NCBI GenBank assembly: GCA_964493205.1
Contig: CAZBMJ010000003.1
Span: 1 to 64,000 of the forward strand
DNA from: CAZBMJ01 sp964493205
GTDB lineage: Bacteria; Myxococcota; UBA727; JABDBI01
Direction: 5' to 3'
DNA length: 64,000 bases
Shown: one piece after another, positions 1 to 8,198 of the stretch
Layout of the letters: every line of letters begins with the position of its first letter
How positions within the stretch are numbered: position 1 is the first letter of the stretch
Program-made: the position numbers and the translations under genes
Notes under the pieces: model-generated
What the model was told of the DNA's origin: nothing
The model's database searches: none
What the model saw: the letters and a program-made list of their open reading frames with translations, nothing else

Positions 1-2
1 TA

Positions 3-722
3 CATGAACAAATAAACTCAGTAATTGGTGCAGGAAGAGATATTGGTAATTTTGACTTTATAGATAAAAATGGGCTGGCTGTAGAACCACCAAAATTTAT
101 TAATATACTAGATGACATAAAAAAGCATAATGAACAAACAGTTATTTATTCAAACTTTTATCAAACAGGTATTTTAGCTTTTGCTGACTTTTTAAAAAGA
201 CAAAATTATGATCAACCTTTTGCTACTCTTACACCTGATATGTCCGTAGAAGAAGTAAATAATATCGTGGCCCAATATAACCAAGAAAAAATCAAAATTT
301 TATTGCTTCATCCTGACATAACCGAAGGTATCTCTCTTAAAGGTACTCAGCATATGCATATTTTAGAGCCTATGCTTAATAGCACAGTAATGGAGCAAGT
401 TATTGGTAGAGCTAGGCGTTTTCAATCACACACCCATCTAGCTAAAGATAAACAAACAGTCCATGTAAATATGTGGAAATCCACAAGCTCAGGCTGGGAT
501 TTCAATATTGGTGATATTAAACGAGCAAATTGGTATAAACGTTATAGAGAACTAAACTATTTGTCTCGTTGGGGTATCGGTATAAGTCAAATTGATAGTA
601 AATTTAACCAAAAAGTGCTTAATCCTGATGAATTATCTTTATTAAAGCTGCAAACATTAAGTGGAAACTTAAAAGAAATACAAGCTGTTTTATCTAAGTA
701 TTCTATTGAAAGTAAGTATTAA
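3..722 (+). CDS. Helicase C-terminal part, NCLDV/poxvirus D6-like SF2 family (5' end outside window)
   Basis: The frame is open from the first bases, so the gene begins upstream; the first in-frame ATG at 240 is internal. The visible ~239 residues are the second RecA-like lobe of an SF2 helicase: motif V reads EGISLKGTQ and motif VI reads QVIGRARRFQSH. It aligns end to end with the C-terminal third of the full-length exported helicase at 27377-29233. Shared stretches are IGNF, ILLLHPDITEGISL versus ILLLHPNFAEGISL, and a SQYSIE/SKYSIE tail. The Gln/Arg motif VI followed by a Ser-His pair resembles virus-type D6/D11 helicases. The substrate is unknown. Whether this copy also has a signal peptide cannot be seen here. 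Confidence 0.85.
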   Translation, partial: HEQINSVIGAGRDIGNFDFIDKNGLAVEPPKFINILDDIKKHNEQTVIYSNFYQTGILAFADFLKRQNYDQPFATLTPDMSVEEVNNIVAQYNQEKIKILLLHPDITEGISLKGTQHMHILEPMLNSTVMEQVIGRARRFQSHTHLAKDKQTVHVNMWKSTSSGWDFNIGDIKRANWYKRYRELNYLSRWGIGISQIDSKFNQKVLNPDELSLLKLQTLSGNLKEIQAVLSKYSIESKY

Positions 723-723
723 T

Positions 724-1743
724 TTAAAAAAGCTTATTTTTTGCTATAAATTTATGGGCTGCTAACTCCATTTTTTCTTTTAAGTCATTATCTTGTGATA
801 TGTATTTATCAAAAGTGTTTTTTGTATATTGGTAATAATAATTATTACTTGTTATTATTTTTGTTTTTAAATTCTTATTTTTTATATAATACATTTGTAG
901 TTTTTCTTTTAAAATAAAAGGTATTTTTAAAAAACATTTATTATAAACATCTACAAACCAATATGAATAAACAACTTTATCGCTATTTTTTTCTTCTAAT
1001 ATCAATACATTCCATGCATGAGCATCAGGTGATTCCCATTGTTCATTAATTATATTACTAGATAATTGATGTATTTTTCCCACAAAATTATGAGAATCAT
1101 CTTCTAATACCTTTGCAAATATTGGGAGAGCTAACGTTGAAAAATGACGGCAGCAAAAGCCGTCTGAATTTTCTTCATATGTTAATAAATTTTTTAATGT
1201 TTCAATATTATCATTTATATAGTTTATAATTATTTTTAGAAATATGTTTGGGTTCTTTGATTTTATTTTCTTTGTTATTTCTTTTGCGATAGTGTCCAGT
1301 TTTTTATCATCACAATCAATTAATACATAGGCATCATTATTGTTTTCTTGATAAGGATCAAAAAAGGCCCATTTATTACTTTGAAATTCATGATTGTTGT
1401 GGAAAATAATCTTGTATATTATTTCTGTATTTGACTCTTTACTATTAAATAAATTTCTTGCACATTTTCTTTTTTTTATTGTTGCATTTAATTTTTCCTT
1501 CATGGGTGAATCCAAAGGATATGTCTTTATTGTATTTTTCTTTGGTGTTAAGTTAGTCTGAGTGTTAAGAATAAGCTTCTTTTTATTTTTTATTTTTTGA
1601 TATATTTTTTCGCATAATTCTATGTTTATTTCTAATGGTTTTATTTCTTCTAGTAGATCTATTTGATCAGTAGCTGAAATTTTTGTTGAAAGCATGTAAA
1701 TCACTAATAACAATAGAGAATTTATTCTGATTTTATTATTCAT
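724..1743 (-). CDS. Secreted transglutaminase-fold (papain-like) cysteine enzyme, predicted
   Basis: 339 residues. The N-terminus has a hydrophobic signal sequence (residues 8-24, ending near ISA). A lysine-rich middle follows, then a C-terminal region with the transglutaminase-like triad pattern: Cys197/Cys198 in GFCCRHFS, His242 in DAHAWN and Asp265 in WFVDVYN. The spacing (Cys to His ~45, His to Asp ~23) and the HAW signature are typical of bacterial transglutaminase-like peptidases. The family includes peptidases, peptide N-glycanase-like proteins and true transglutaminases, so the reaction is not assignable. It converges with the helicase fragment, with stops 2 bases apart. The signal peptide suggests action in the periplasm or in the host. 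The triad is read from sequence; the fold is inferred. Confidence 0.6.
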   Translation of the reverse strand: MNNKIRINSLLLLVIYMLSTKISATDQIDLLEEIKPLEINIELCEKIYQKIKNKKKLILNTQTNLTPKKNTIKTYPLDSPMKEKLNATIKKRKCARNLFNSKESNTEIIYKIIFHNNHEFQSNKWAFFDPYQENNNDAYVLIDCDDKKLDTIAKEITKKIKSKNPNIFLKIIINYINDNIETLKNLLTYEENSDGFCCRHFSTLALPIFAKVLEDDSHNFVGKIHQLSSNIINEQWESPDAHAWNVLILEEKNSDKVVYSYWFVDVYNKCFLKIPFILKEKLQMYYIKNKNLKTKIITSNNYYYQYTKNTFDKYISQDNDLKEKMELAAHKFIAKNKLF

Positions 1744-1882
1744 TATTATTCCAAATTTAAAATTAAAAATTATTGTTTATTTCTTAATAAATAAAAAGCT
1801 TTTTTGCAATATTAAAATAAAATTAAAATTTAATAATGGAGTAGCGCTTTTTGATTCTTTAACTTAATATGAAGAATAACGT

Positions 1883-3655
1883 TTGATTATTAAGAAGTTA
1901 GTGATGAAAAATAATGATTACGCCTTCGGATATAGCATTGACTCAAAAAAACTTTTATTAATAAATTTGATTAAGCCCTATAAAAAAAAGCTTTTATTTG
2001 GAATGTTATTTTTAGCTTTAACCAATCTCAATAATGCGATTTTGCCCAGATTAGTAAATAAAGGCGTTAATTTTATTCAGGGTCAAAAAAATATTGGTCT
2101 AGATTTAGATTTAAATCAATTACTCATTTTATTGGTTATTCTAGCGATCTTAGGCGCATTTATAAGAACATTGAGTAGAATTTTTATTTTTGGTGTTGGA
2201 AGAAGTGTTGAAAAAGATGTTATGTCTAAGCTTTATGAGCATTTACTTATACAAGATGATAAATTTTATAAGATATACGGTGTAGGTGATTTAATGAATC
2301 ATTTAACCACTGATGCCGCTAATATTCGCATGATGGCTGGTTTTTCTTTATTAAGTATTATAAATATTTTACTTTTATGTGTTATTAGTATACCTTTATT
2401 GTTCAGTATTAATAGTTTATTGGCTATTATAGCCTTATCACCATTTTTATTTATTATTGTTGCTACTAAAATTTTATCAGCAAGAATATTTTTAAATACT
2501 AAAAAACATCAAGAACAGCTAAGTTCTTTAAGTTCTCATTTACAAGAAAATTTATTATTGGCTCAATTAATTAGATTTTTTCATCGTCAAGAATATGAGG
2601 CATCAAGATTTGAAGAAACCAATAATAATGTATATTTATCGGCACTCTCTTTGGGTAATACACGAGTTTTAATGAACCCTGTTATGCGTTTAATTACAGG
2701 TTTTTCCGTAGGCTTAGTATTGCTTGCAGGATTATTTCTTATAGCAAATAATCAAATTACCTTAGGTGCTTTTATTGAAGTTAATGCTCGTATTTTGCAG
2801 CTAGCATGGCCATTTACTTCCGTAGGATTTGTTATTTCTAGTTACAGTAGAGGTATGGCAAGTTTAAATCGTATTAATAAATTATTAGAAAATAAACCAG
2901 GCATAATAGATGGAGATATTAGTATAAATAATATAAATAAAATAACTATTAATAATCTTGATTTTAGTGATAATAAAAAATGCAGAAAAAAGATTAATTT
3001 AAGCATTGAAAATAATCAAATAGTTGGAATAGTAGGTGCAAATGCTTCTTTTAAAACTAGCTTGTTACAAATTATTTATCGACGAGTGCCTGTAAGCAAT
3101 GGGACAGTTTTTTTCGATGGTCATGATATTAATAGCTTAACTCTAGATTGCATCAATAAACTTATGGCAGTGGTTACTCAGGAACCTTTTTTATTTCATG
3201 CATCAATAAAAGATAATTTATGTTTTGGTGCACAAACAGTCAATAAAGAAGAGCTCGATTGGGTGGTGAAACTTGTAAGTTTATCTAAAGAAGTAGAAAA
3301 TTTTCCTAAAGGCCTTGATACTCTTATTGGTGAACGAGGCATTACGCTTTCAGGTGGTCAAAAGCAAAGAATAGCAATTGGCAGAGCTATTTTAAGTAAA
3401 AGGCCTATTTTGATCTTAGATGACGCGCTTTCTGCCTGTGATGCGCAAACAGAAAATCATATTATGTTTAATTTATTACAGATAAAGCACATAAAAATCA
3501 AACTTATTGCCACTCACAGACTCTCTTTAATTAAAAATGCTGATAAAATTTTTGTCATGAATAATGGCGAAATAATAGACCATGGCACTCATGAACATTT
3601 AATAAACAACTGCTTAATATATAAAGAATTTTGGGGCATGAATGAAAAATATTAG
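1883..3655 (+). CDS. ABC exporter half-transporter, subunit with degenerate catalytic site
   Basis: 590 residues: an N-terminal transmembrane domain (six segments between about 35 and 325) fused to a nucleotide-binding domain. The signature LSGGQKQR is intact. The Walker B ends LILDDALSA, with Asp in place of the catalytic Glu. The Walker A is GANASFKT, so the Gly before Lys is Phe. The next gene supplies the complementary defects, so the pair looks like a heterodimeric exporter of the BmrCD/LmrCD/TM287-288 type with one consensus and one degenerate ATP site. The substrate is unknown (drug, lipid or peptide). The frame opens with TTG at 1883; an ATG at 1904 is an equally possible start. The 3' end overlaps the partner by 14 bases. 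Confidence 0.9.
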   Translation: MIIKKLVMKNNDYAFGYSIDSKKLLLINLIKPYKKKLLFGMLFLALTNLNNAILPRLVNKGVNFIQGQKNIGLDLDLNQLLILLVILAILGAFIRTLSRIFIFGVGRSVEKDVMSKLYEHLLIQDDKFYKIYGVGDLMNHLTTDAANIRMMAGFSLLSIINILLLCVISIPLLFSINSLLAIIALSPFLFIIVATKILSARIFLNTKKHQEQLSSLSSHLQENLLLAQLIRFFHRQEYEASRFEETNNNVYLSALSLGNTRVLMNPVMRLITGFSVGLVLLAGLFLIANNQITLGAFIEVNARILQLAWPFTSVGFVISSYSRGMASLNRINKLLENKPGIIDGDISINNINKITINNLDFSDNKKCRKKINLSIENNQIVGIVGANASFKTSLLQIIYRRVPVSNGTVFFDGHDINSLTLDCINKLMAVVTQEPFLFHASIKDNLCFGAQTVNKEELDWVVKLVSLSKEVENFPKGLDTLIGERGITLSGGQKQRIAIGRAILSKRPILILDDALSACDAQTENHIMFNLLQIKHIKIKLIATHRLSLIKNADKIFVMNNGEIIDHGTHEHLINNCLIYKEFWGMNEKY

Positions 3656-5378
3656 TTTTAGAGCGCATTTTTTAAAAGATTTGTATGATATAAAAATATT
3701 AGTATTTATAAGCTTATTTTTGTATTTTCCTATAACTTTTTTAAGCGTTAGTCAGCCTATTATTATTGGTTATGCTGTTCAGTATGTGCTTCAGCATGAT
3801 GTAAATAGTAGTATTTATCATTTTCCATTATTGTTTTTCTTAGTTTTGTTAAGCTTGGTAAGCTTAGAGTGCATACAAGGTTTTTGTTTACAAAAATCGG
3901 GGCAAAGATTAGTTAAAAATTTACGCAGAAAAGGTTTTATTAAACTTCAAAAATTGCCAATGTCATTTTTAGATAACATGCAAATTGGTAAGCTTTTAAC
4001 GCGGCTTGCTAATGATGCTGAATCTGTGGCAGAATTATTTTCCATGGGAGCAGTGCAAATTGTTGGGGATATTTTATTTTTATTAAGCACGATGATCTTA
4101 TTATTAGTTCTAGATAGTAAGTTGTCTTTCTATGCTTTTCTAAGTTTACCTATTTTATTTTTTGGTATGGCTTTTGCTAGATATTTTACTAAAGTAACTT
4201 TTATAAAATCTCGTCAAGCTTTATCTAGTTTAAATGCTTATTTGGCAGAATATTTATTAGGCAATGCCACCATACAAATGTTTAATAAATTGACTGATTC
4301 TTATAGTTTATTTTCTAAATACTCTAATAATTATATAAAAATTAATAAAAAATCCGCATTTATAGATGCTTCTATTTATTCTTTTATAGATGCTATAAGT
4401 TATATAACTTTTGCTTTTGTTTTATGGGGAGCATTTAATCTTAAAGAAGAAAATGCACTTAAGATATCAGTACTCGTTGCTTTTATTGAGGCTTTATCAA
4501 GATTTTATGGCCCCATTAGAGATTTTTCCACCAGATATACTGTTTTTGAAAACTCTATGGTGTCTTTATCTCGTATATATGATCTTCTTGGTTGGCCAGA
4601 GGAAAAAGACGGTCAAAATAATCAACAATTTTCATATTTTCAACATAAAATTGAATTTAAAAATGTCAATTTTGCTTATCAAGAAAGCGTATTGGTACTA
4701 AAAAATATATCTTTTAGTATTAACAAAGGTCAAAAATATGCTTTAGTTGGCTATACTGGTGCAGGGAAATCTAGTGTGATTAAGCTTATTAATCGCTTTT
4801 ATTCTGTAAGTAGCGGTGAAATTTTAATCGATGATATTAATATTGAAAAATTATCATTGAGTCAGCTGCGGAATATGATCAGTATTGTTCCCCAAGAAAT
4901 TTTTTTATTTAAAGGGACTATTAAAGATAATCTTTGTTTTGGTAAATTAGATGCTAGTGATGAAGAAATTTGGCATGCTTTAGCCCTGGTTCAGTTAGAT
5001 GAAATGGTGATTAAAAGAGGAGGACTTTTAAGTGAAGTAAGTACTAAAGGACAAAATTTTTCTCAAGGCGAGAAACAGTTGTTAGCCTTTGCTCGAACTA
5101 TTATTGCTAATCCCCCAATTATTATTCTAGATGAGGCCACAGCTAGCGTAGATAAACTTACAGAAAAAAAGCTCAAACTTGCTACTAAAAGTCTTCTTAA
5201 TAATAGAACTGCTATTATTATTGCTCACAGGCTTGCAACGATAAAAGATAGTGACGAAATATTATTTTTCCATGAAGGTAGTATTATTGAGCGAGGTAGT
5301 CATCAAGAGCTAATGTCAAAAAATTCTCAATATAAACGCCTGGTAAGTTTACAAGAAAAAGAACATAAGAATTACTGA
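3642..5378 (+). CDS. ABC exporter half-transporter, subunit with consensus Walker motifs
   Basis: 578 residues, same membrane domain plus NBD layout as the preceding gene, with which it overlaps by 14 bases (translational coupling). The Walker A is GYTGAGKSS and the Walker B is IIILDEATAS with the catalytic Glu present. The signature loop is FSQGEKQ instead of LSGGQ. In the heterodimer, this subunit's Walker motifs would meet the neighbour's good LSGGQ (active site), while its poor signature would meet the neighbour's Walker motifs (degenerate site). That is the known arrangement of asymmetric ABC exporters. The cargo cannot be read from sequence. Confidence 0.92.
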   Translation: MKNISFRAHFLKDLYDIKILVFISLFLYFPITFLSVSQPIIIGYAVQYVLQHDVNSSIYHFPLLFFLVLLSLVSLECIQGFCLQKSGQRLVKNLRRKGFIKLQKLPMSFLDNMQIGKLLTRLANDAESVAELFSMGAVQIVGDILFLLSTMILLLVLDSKLSFYAFLSLPILFFGMAFARYFTKVTFIKSRQALSSLNAYLAEYLLGNATIQMFNKLTDSYSLFSKYSNNYIKINKKSAFIDASIYSFIDAISYITFAFVLWGAFNLKEENALKISVLVAFIEALSRFYGPIRDFSTRYTVFENSMVSLSRIYDLLGWPEEKDGQNNQQFSYFQHKIEFKNVNFAYQESVLVLKNISFSINKGQKYALVGYTGAGKSSVIKLINRFYSVSSGEILIDDINIEKLSLSQLRNMISIVPQEIFLFKGTIKDNLCFGKLDASDEEIWHALALVQLDEMVIKRGGLLSEVSTKGQNFSQGEKQLLAFARTIIANPPIIILDEATASVDKLTEKKLKLATKSLLNNRTAIIIAHRLATIKDSDEILFFHEGSIIERGSHQELMSKNSQYKRLVSLQEKEHKNY

Positions 5379-5430
5379 CTAGCTTATTTATTTTAAATGA
5401 TCTAGTTATTAGGCTTTTATTAACCTGGGT

Positions 5431-5577
5431 TTGGGATAAGCCAAGATGATCTAAATTACGCTTTTCTCTGATTTCTACGTGCCGCGGCTTGTCCGCAGCA
5501 TCCAGATAATTAAACTTTTACAATGTAGGAATTAGTTTTCTGGATACCGTGAACTAGTCACGGTACGTAGGGAGTGG
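5431..5577. repeat. REPIN-like palindromic repeat pair (family 1)
   Basis: Two arms in inverted orientation. Arm A (about 5473-5514) reads CTACGT, then hairpin GCCGCGGCTTGTCCGCAGC, then ATCCAGA. Arm B (about 5532-5577), read on the other strand, has CTACGT, hairpin ACCGTGACTAGTTCACGGT, then ATCCAGA. The flanking blocks are conserved but the stems differ while still pairing. Homology to the copies at 40123 and 30230 extends upstream to about 5431 (GGATAAGC block). The segment lies in the 293-base gap between the ABC pair and the peroxiredoxin; I see no gene in it. Confidence 0.8.
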
Positions 5578-5671
5578 ATGAGCCAGTGCGTAGATAGAGA
5601 CCAAACAGTACTAGTTATTGGCAATAGCTTAACCAAAAATCAGATTTTATTCAAAAAAAGGGAGTTTATTT

Positions 5672-6271
5672 ATGTATAATTTAATTCGTAAGCCTGCGCC
5701 AGATTTTTGTGCTGAAGCTGTACTTGCCAATGGTGATTTTTCAGAAATTCGCCTTTCAAACTTTAGAGATAAAAAATATGTAGCCTTGTTTTTTTATCCT
5801 CTTGATTTTACGTTTGTATGCCCATCAGAAATCATAGCTTTTTCTAAAAGAGTTAAAGAATTTGAGGCTAAAAATACTCAAATTATCGGTGTTTCTGTAG
5901 ATTCTAAATTTTCTCATTTTGCTTGGAGAAATACTAAAATTGAAAATGGTGGTGTTGGTGAAATAGCATTTCCTTTGGTGTCTGACATAACTAAAGAAAT
6001 TTCAAGAGATTACAGCGTATTAATCGACGATGCTGTGGCTTTGAGAGGAACTTTTATTATTGATAAATCAGGTATTGTTCGGCATGCAACCCTCAATGAC
6101 CTGCCCTTAGGTAGAAATGTTGAAGAAACATTACGAGTAATAGATGCCTTACAGCATACTGAAGAACACGGTGAAGTATGCCCAGCAGGCTGGACTAAAG
6201 GGCAAACTGCTATGAAACCCACGCCAGCAGGTGTTGCTAGTTTCTTGCAAGTAAATTGTCAAAATTTGTAA
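5672..6271 (+). CDS. Typical 2-Cys peroxiredoxin (AhpC/Prx1 family)
   Basis: 199 residues, the normal length for the family. The peroxidatic Cys50 sits in PLDFTFVCPSE and the resolving Cys170 in EVCPAGW, so this is a typical 2-Cys enzyme that reduces H2O2 and alkyl hydroperoxides in the cytosol. A GGVGEI stretch resembles the GGLG insertion of Prx1-type enzymes prone to over-oxidation, but the C-terminal YF element of the eukaryotic sensitive enzymes is absent. The start is supported by a purine-rich GGGAG ribosome-binding site. No AhpF or dedicated reductase is adjacent, so thioredoxin is the likely donor. The gene is monocistronic, with a hairpin terminator just downstream. Confidence 0.95.
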   Translation: MYNLIRKPAPDFCAEAVLANGDFSEIRLSNFRDKKYVALFFYPLDFTFVCPSEIIAFSKRVKEFEAKNTQIIGVSVDSKFSHFAWRNTKIENGGVGEIAFPLVSDITKEISRDYSVLIDDAVALRGTFIIDKSGIVRHATLNDLPLGRNVEETLRVIDALQHTEEHGEVCPAGWTKGQTAMKPTPAGVASFLQVNCQNL

Positions 6272-6296
6272 CTTTGATATTTTCTTAGGCTTATAG

Positions 6297-6314
6297 GCGG
6301 CAATAGCCGCTTTT
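6297..6314 (+). terminator. Rho-independent terminator after peroxiredoxin
   Basis: GCGGC, loop AATA, GCCGC, then TTTT: a perfect 5-bp GC-rich stem with a short U tract, 25 bases after the peroxiredoxin stop codon. Confidence 0.65.
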
Positions 6315-6410
6315 AATATTAATGTAGAGAGATTTTGTTCTGTTTTAGCATTAATTTTTACTTTCCTAATAATTATTGCTAATCCACAGTGGTACTATTT
6401 TGAAGACAAA

Positions 6411-7076
6411 TTGGAATATAAAAACTTTTTGGTTTACCACGACAAATCATTACCAAATGAAACCATTGCAATGCTAGATCAGGTAGAAATTCTGATTAAG
6501 AAATCTCCTTTTTATCGGCCAAATTTAAAATTCAAGATATTCTTGCGAACTGATTTTAATAAGTACAATCTATTACCTTTTCAATTTTCCGAACTAGGAT
6601 ACGGTCGCTGCGTCCAGATGTTAAGCAATAATATTTATATTTTCAGAGTTGATATTGAAACAAATAGCTCACATGATGGAATGGGCCACACAAGGCTATT
6701 GAGTTCAGTTGTTGCTCACGAAGTTGCGCATGTTCTAATCGAAAAACGGTTTGGTTACTTAAAAAGTAGATTTAGACCATATTTTAGAAAATATGATTTT
6801 TCTGAAATGGGGCTACTCTGGAAAGAAGAAGGTTATGCAGAATACATAGCTGGCGGTGACACAACGATTAAAACGTTTGAGGAAGGAATAGCAATTTTAG
6901 GCAACAAGAAAAAATCTGAATATAATAAATATATCATAGAATACTTCAAGTGCTGGGTTGCAATAAAATATTTGCTAGAAGTAGAAAAAATGAATGCGGA
7001 TGCCATTTTTGAGACAGAAATTATTTTTGATGATGTAATGGCAAAAGCAACTGAATATTACAGTAAATCAAGTTGA
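6411..7076 (+). CDS. HExxH metallopeptidase, probably membrane-anchored; start unclear
   Basis: Counting from the TTG at 6411 the protein has 221 residues with HEVAH at 103-107 and WKEEGYAEY at 137-145. This is the HExxH...E pattern of gluzincin-like zinc peptidases, with the third ligand Glu about 33-37 residues later. The same frame stays open upstream to 6297, and those codons encode a hydrophobic helix (LALIFTFLIIIA). The intact protein therefore probably has an N-terminal membrane anchor. No ATG, GTG or TTG exists in that upstream stretch; an ATT lies at 6318, and the only ATG (6322) is out of frame and followed at once by TAG. So either a rare start is used or the 5' end is damaged. Substrate unknown. 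Confidence 0.6.
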   Translation: MEYKNFLVYHDKSLPNETIAMLDQVEILIKKSPFYRPNLKFKIFLRTDFNKYNLLPFQFSELGYGRCVQMLSNNIYIFRVDIETNSSHDGMGHTRLLSSVVAHEVAHVLIEKRFGYLKSRFRPYFRKYDFSEMGLLWKEEGYAEYIAGGDTTIKTFEEGIAILGNKKKSEYNKYIIEYFKCWVAIKYLLEVEKMNADAIFETEIIFDDVMAKATEYYSKSS

Positions 7077-7106
7077 TTTTATTGTATTTTTTGAATCATA
7101 AAAAAA

Positions 7107-7150
7107 TTGATTTTTTATTTAAAAATGTTATATTAGCGTATGTGCTATTA
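7107..7150 (+). promoter_or_regulatory. Promoter and possible operator of the HigBA-like module
   Basis: TTGATT at 7107-7112, a 16-base spacer, then TATATT at 7129-7134. Overlapping the -10 and start region is an inverted repeat, ATTAGC-N6-GCTATT (about 7132-7150). It suits autorepression by the HTH antitoxin encoded just downstream. Promoter and operator are read from sequence; autoregulation is inferred from the family. Confidence 0.5.
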
Positions 7151-7170
7151 AAAAATAAGGTTTAACAAGT

Positions 7171-7560
7171 GTGGTGAAGAAAAAAGAAACTACAATATCA
7201 GCTTATGCTGGCAATGTTTTTGATATCGAATTCTATAAACGGGAATCGGGTGAAATATTAGCTGAAGAATGGTTGGAAAGTATGCCTTTGAATATTCAGC
7301 AAAAATTCGCTGCTTTATTTGTTTGGATTGGCGATCATGGACGTATAAAAAATGAACAAAAATTTAAACATTTAACAGGTTCAGATCAAATCTTTGAATT
7401 TAAAGCAGGACATGGCAGAGTTATGTGTTTCTTTTTCATTGGTAAGCGAATTATTTTAACACATGGCTGCTGCAAAAAAAGTAAAAAAACTCCTAAAGGA
7501 GAGATTGAAAAAGCGGAAGCATTAAAACAAGAGTTTGAAAGCCGGGAGATAATAAAATGA
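7171..7560 (+). CDS. HigB/RelE-superfamily toxin (phage Gp49-like)
   Basis: 129 residues. The pattern of the Gp49-like/HigB family is visible: FYKRESGEILAEEWL near the N-terminus, a helix, IFEFKAGHGRVMCFFF in the core, and a basic stretch CCKKSKKTPKGEIEKA with the usual xxTPxxEIxxA ending. Such toxins are ribosome-dependent mRNA interferases. Translation starts at GTG 7171. The stop overlaps the antitoxin start (ATGA), and toxin-before-antitoxin is the usual higBA order. The N-terminus is about 15 residues longer than common homologues. Confidence 0.85.
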   Translation: MVKKKETTISAYAGNVFDIEFYKRESGEILAEEWLESMPLNIQQKFAALFVWIGDHGRIKNEQKFKHLTGSDQIFEFKAGHGRVMCFFFIGKRIILTHGCCKKSKKTPKGEIEKAEALKQEFESREIIK

Positions 7561-7841
7561 ATAAAAATAGTTGGGTAGGAAAAAAATTAGCTAACCCTGA
7601 TTTTAAAGAAGGATTTGAGCTTGAATATGAAAAAATATCTATAGGGGAACAGCTTAGTAGGCTTCGCAATCTAGCACAGCTTACACAGGCTAGTGTAGCA
7701 AAAAAAATTGGTACTACAGCATCAGCTATAAGCCGTTATGAAAATGCAGAATATGATCGTTATGAACTGCAAACATTGCAAAAAATAGTAGCAGCTTGTG
7801 GAGGCATAATGCGTATTGTTATGGAACCAGCTCAAAAGTAA
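7557..7841 (+). CDS. HigA-like antitoxin, XRE-family HTH
   Basis: 94 residues with a C-terminal helix-turn-helix (LAQLTQASVAKKIGTTASAI, then SRYENAEYD) typical of the Cro/CI (XRE) family. It follows the Gp49-like toxin with a 4-base overlap. It should neutralise the toxin and repress the shared promoter at 7107-7134. No phage or integrase gene is next to it. Confidence 0.87.
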   Translation: MNKNSWVGKKLANPDFKEGFELEYEKISIGEQLSRLRNLAQLTQASVAKKIGTTASAISRYENAEYDRYELQTLQKIVAACGGIMRIVMEPAQK

Positions 7842-7879
7842 GAAATTATAAAAAAACACCTTATAATCAAAGCCTGTGC

Positions 7880-8197
7880 TCATAGCCTTATTGCTGTTTT
7901 TATAATTTCCTTCAAAAATGGATCGATTAAAAGCTCACGTTCTTCAGTTATCACTAAATCGATTTTTTGATCGCCAATAGCAGATTTTATATCTACCAAT
8001 ATTTCTAGTTTGTGGTTTTGTATTAGATGACGAGTGAGCGATGAGCTATCTTTGATCACCAACAATAGGTCAATATCGCCACCTTTCTTATGAAAGTCAG
8101 CACGGCTGCCAAATAGATAAATATTACATTGTTCCTGAGGCACATAATGAAAAACCGATTGTTTAATGCTTTGGATTTCTGATGGTTCGAGGCGCAT
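7880..8197 (-). CDS. MntA-like minimal nucleotidyltransferase antitoxin
   Basis: 105 residues. The nucleotidyltransferase signature is clear: YLFGSRA, nine residues after the GS pair, then DID followed by LLLV. In HepT/MntA modules this enzyme attaches AMP groups to a tyrosine of the HepT toxin and silences it. It lies one base after the HepT-like gene on the same strand, in the usual toxin-then-antitoxin order. It faces the HigBA pair, with only 38 bases between the two modules. Confidence 0.85.
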   Translation of the reverse strand: MRLEPSEIQSIKQSVFHYVPQEQCNIYLFGSRADFHKKGGDIDLLLVIKDSSSLTRHLIQNHKLEILVDIKSAIGDQKIDLVITEERELLIDPFLKEIIKTAIRL

Positions 8198-8198
8198 A

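Noticed and set aside
3016..3060. Walker A of the first ABC subunit taken as a sign of a pseudogene
   Set aside because: The frame is intact over 590 codons and the partner carries complementary changes, so an asymmetric exporter explains it better.
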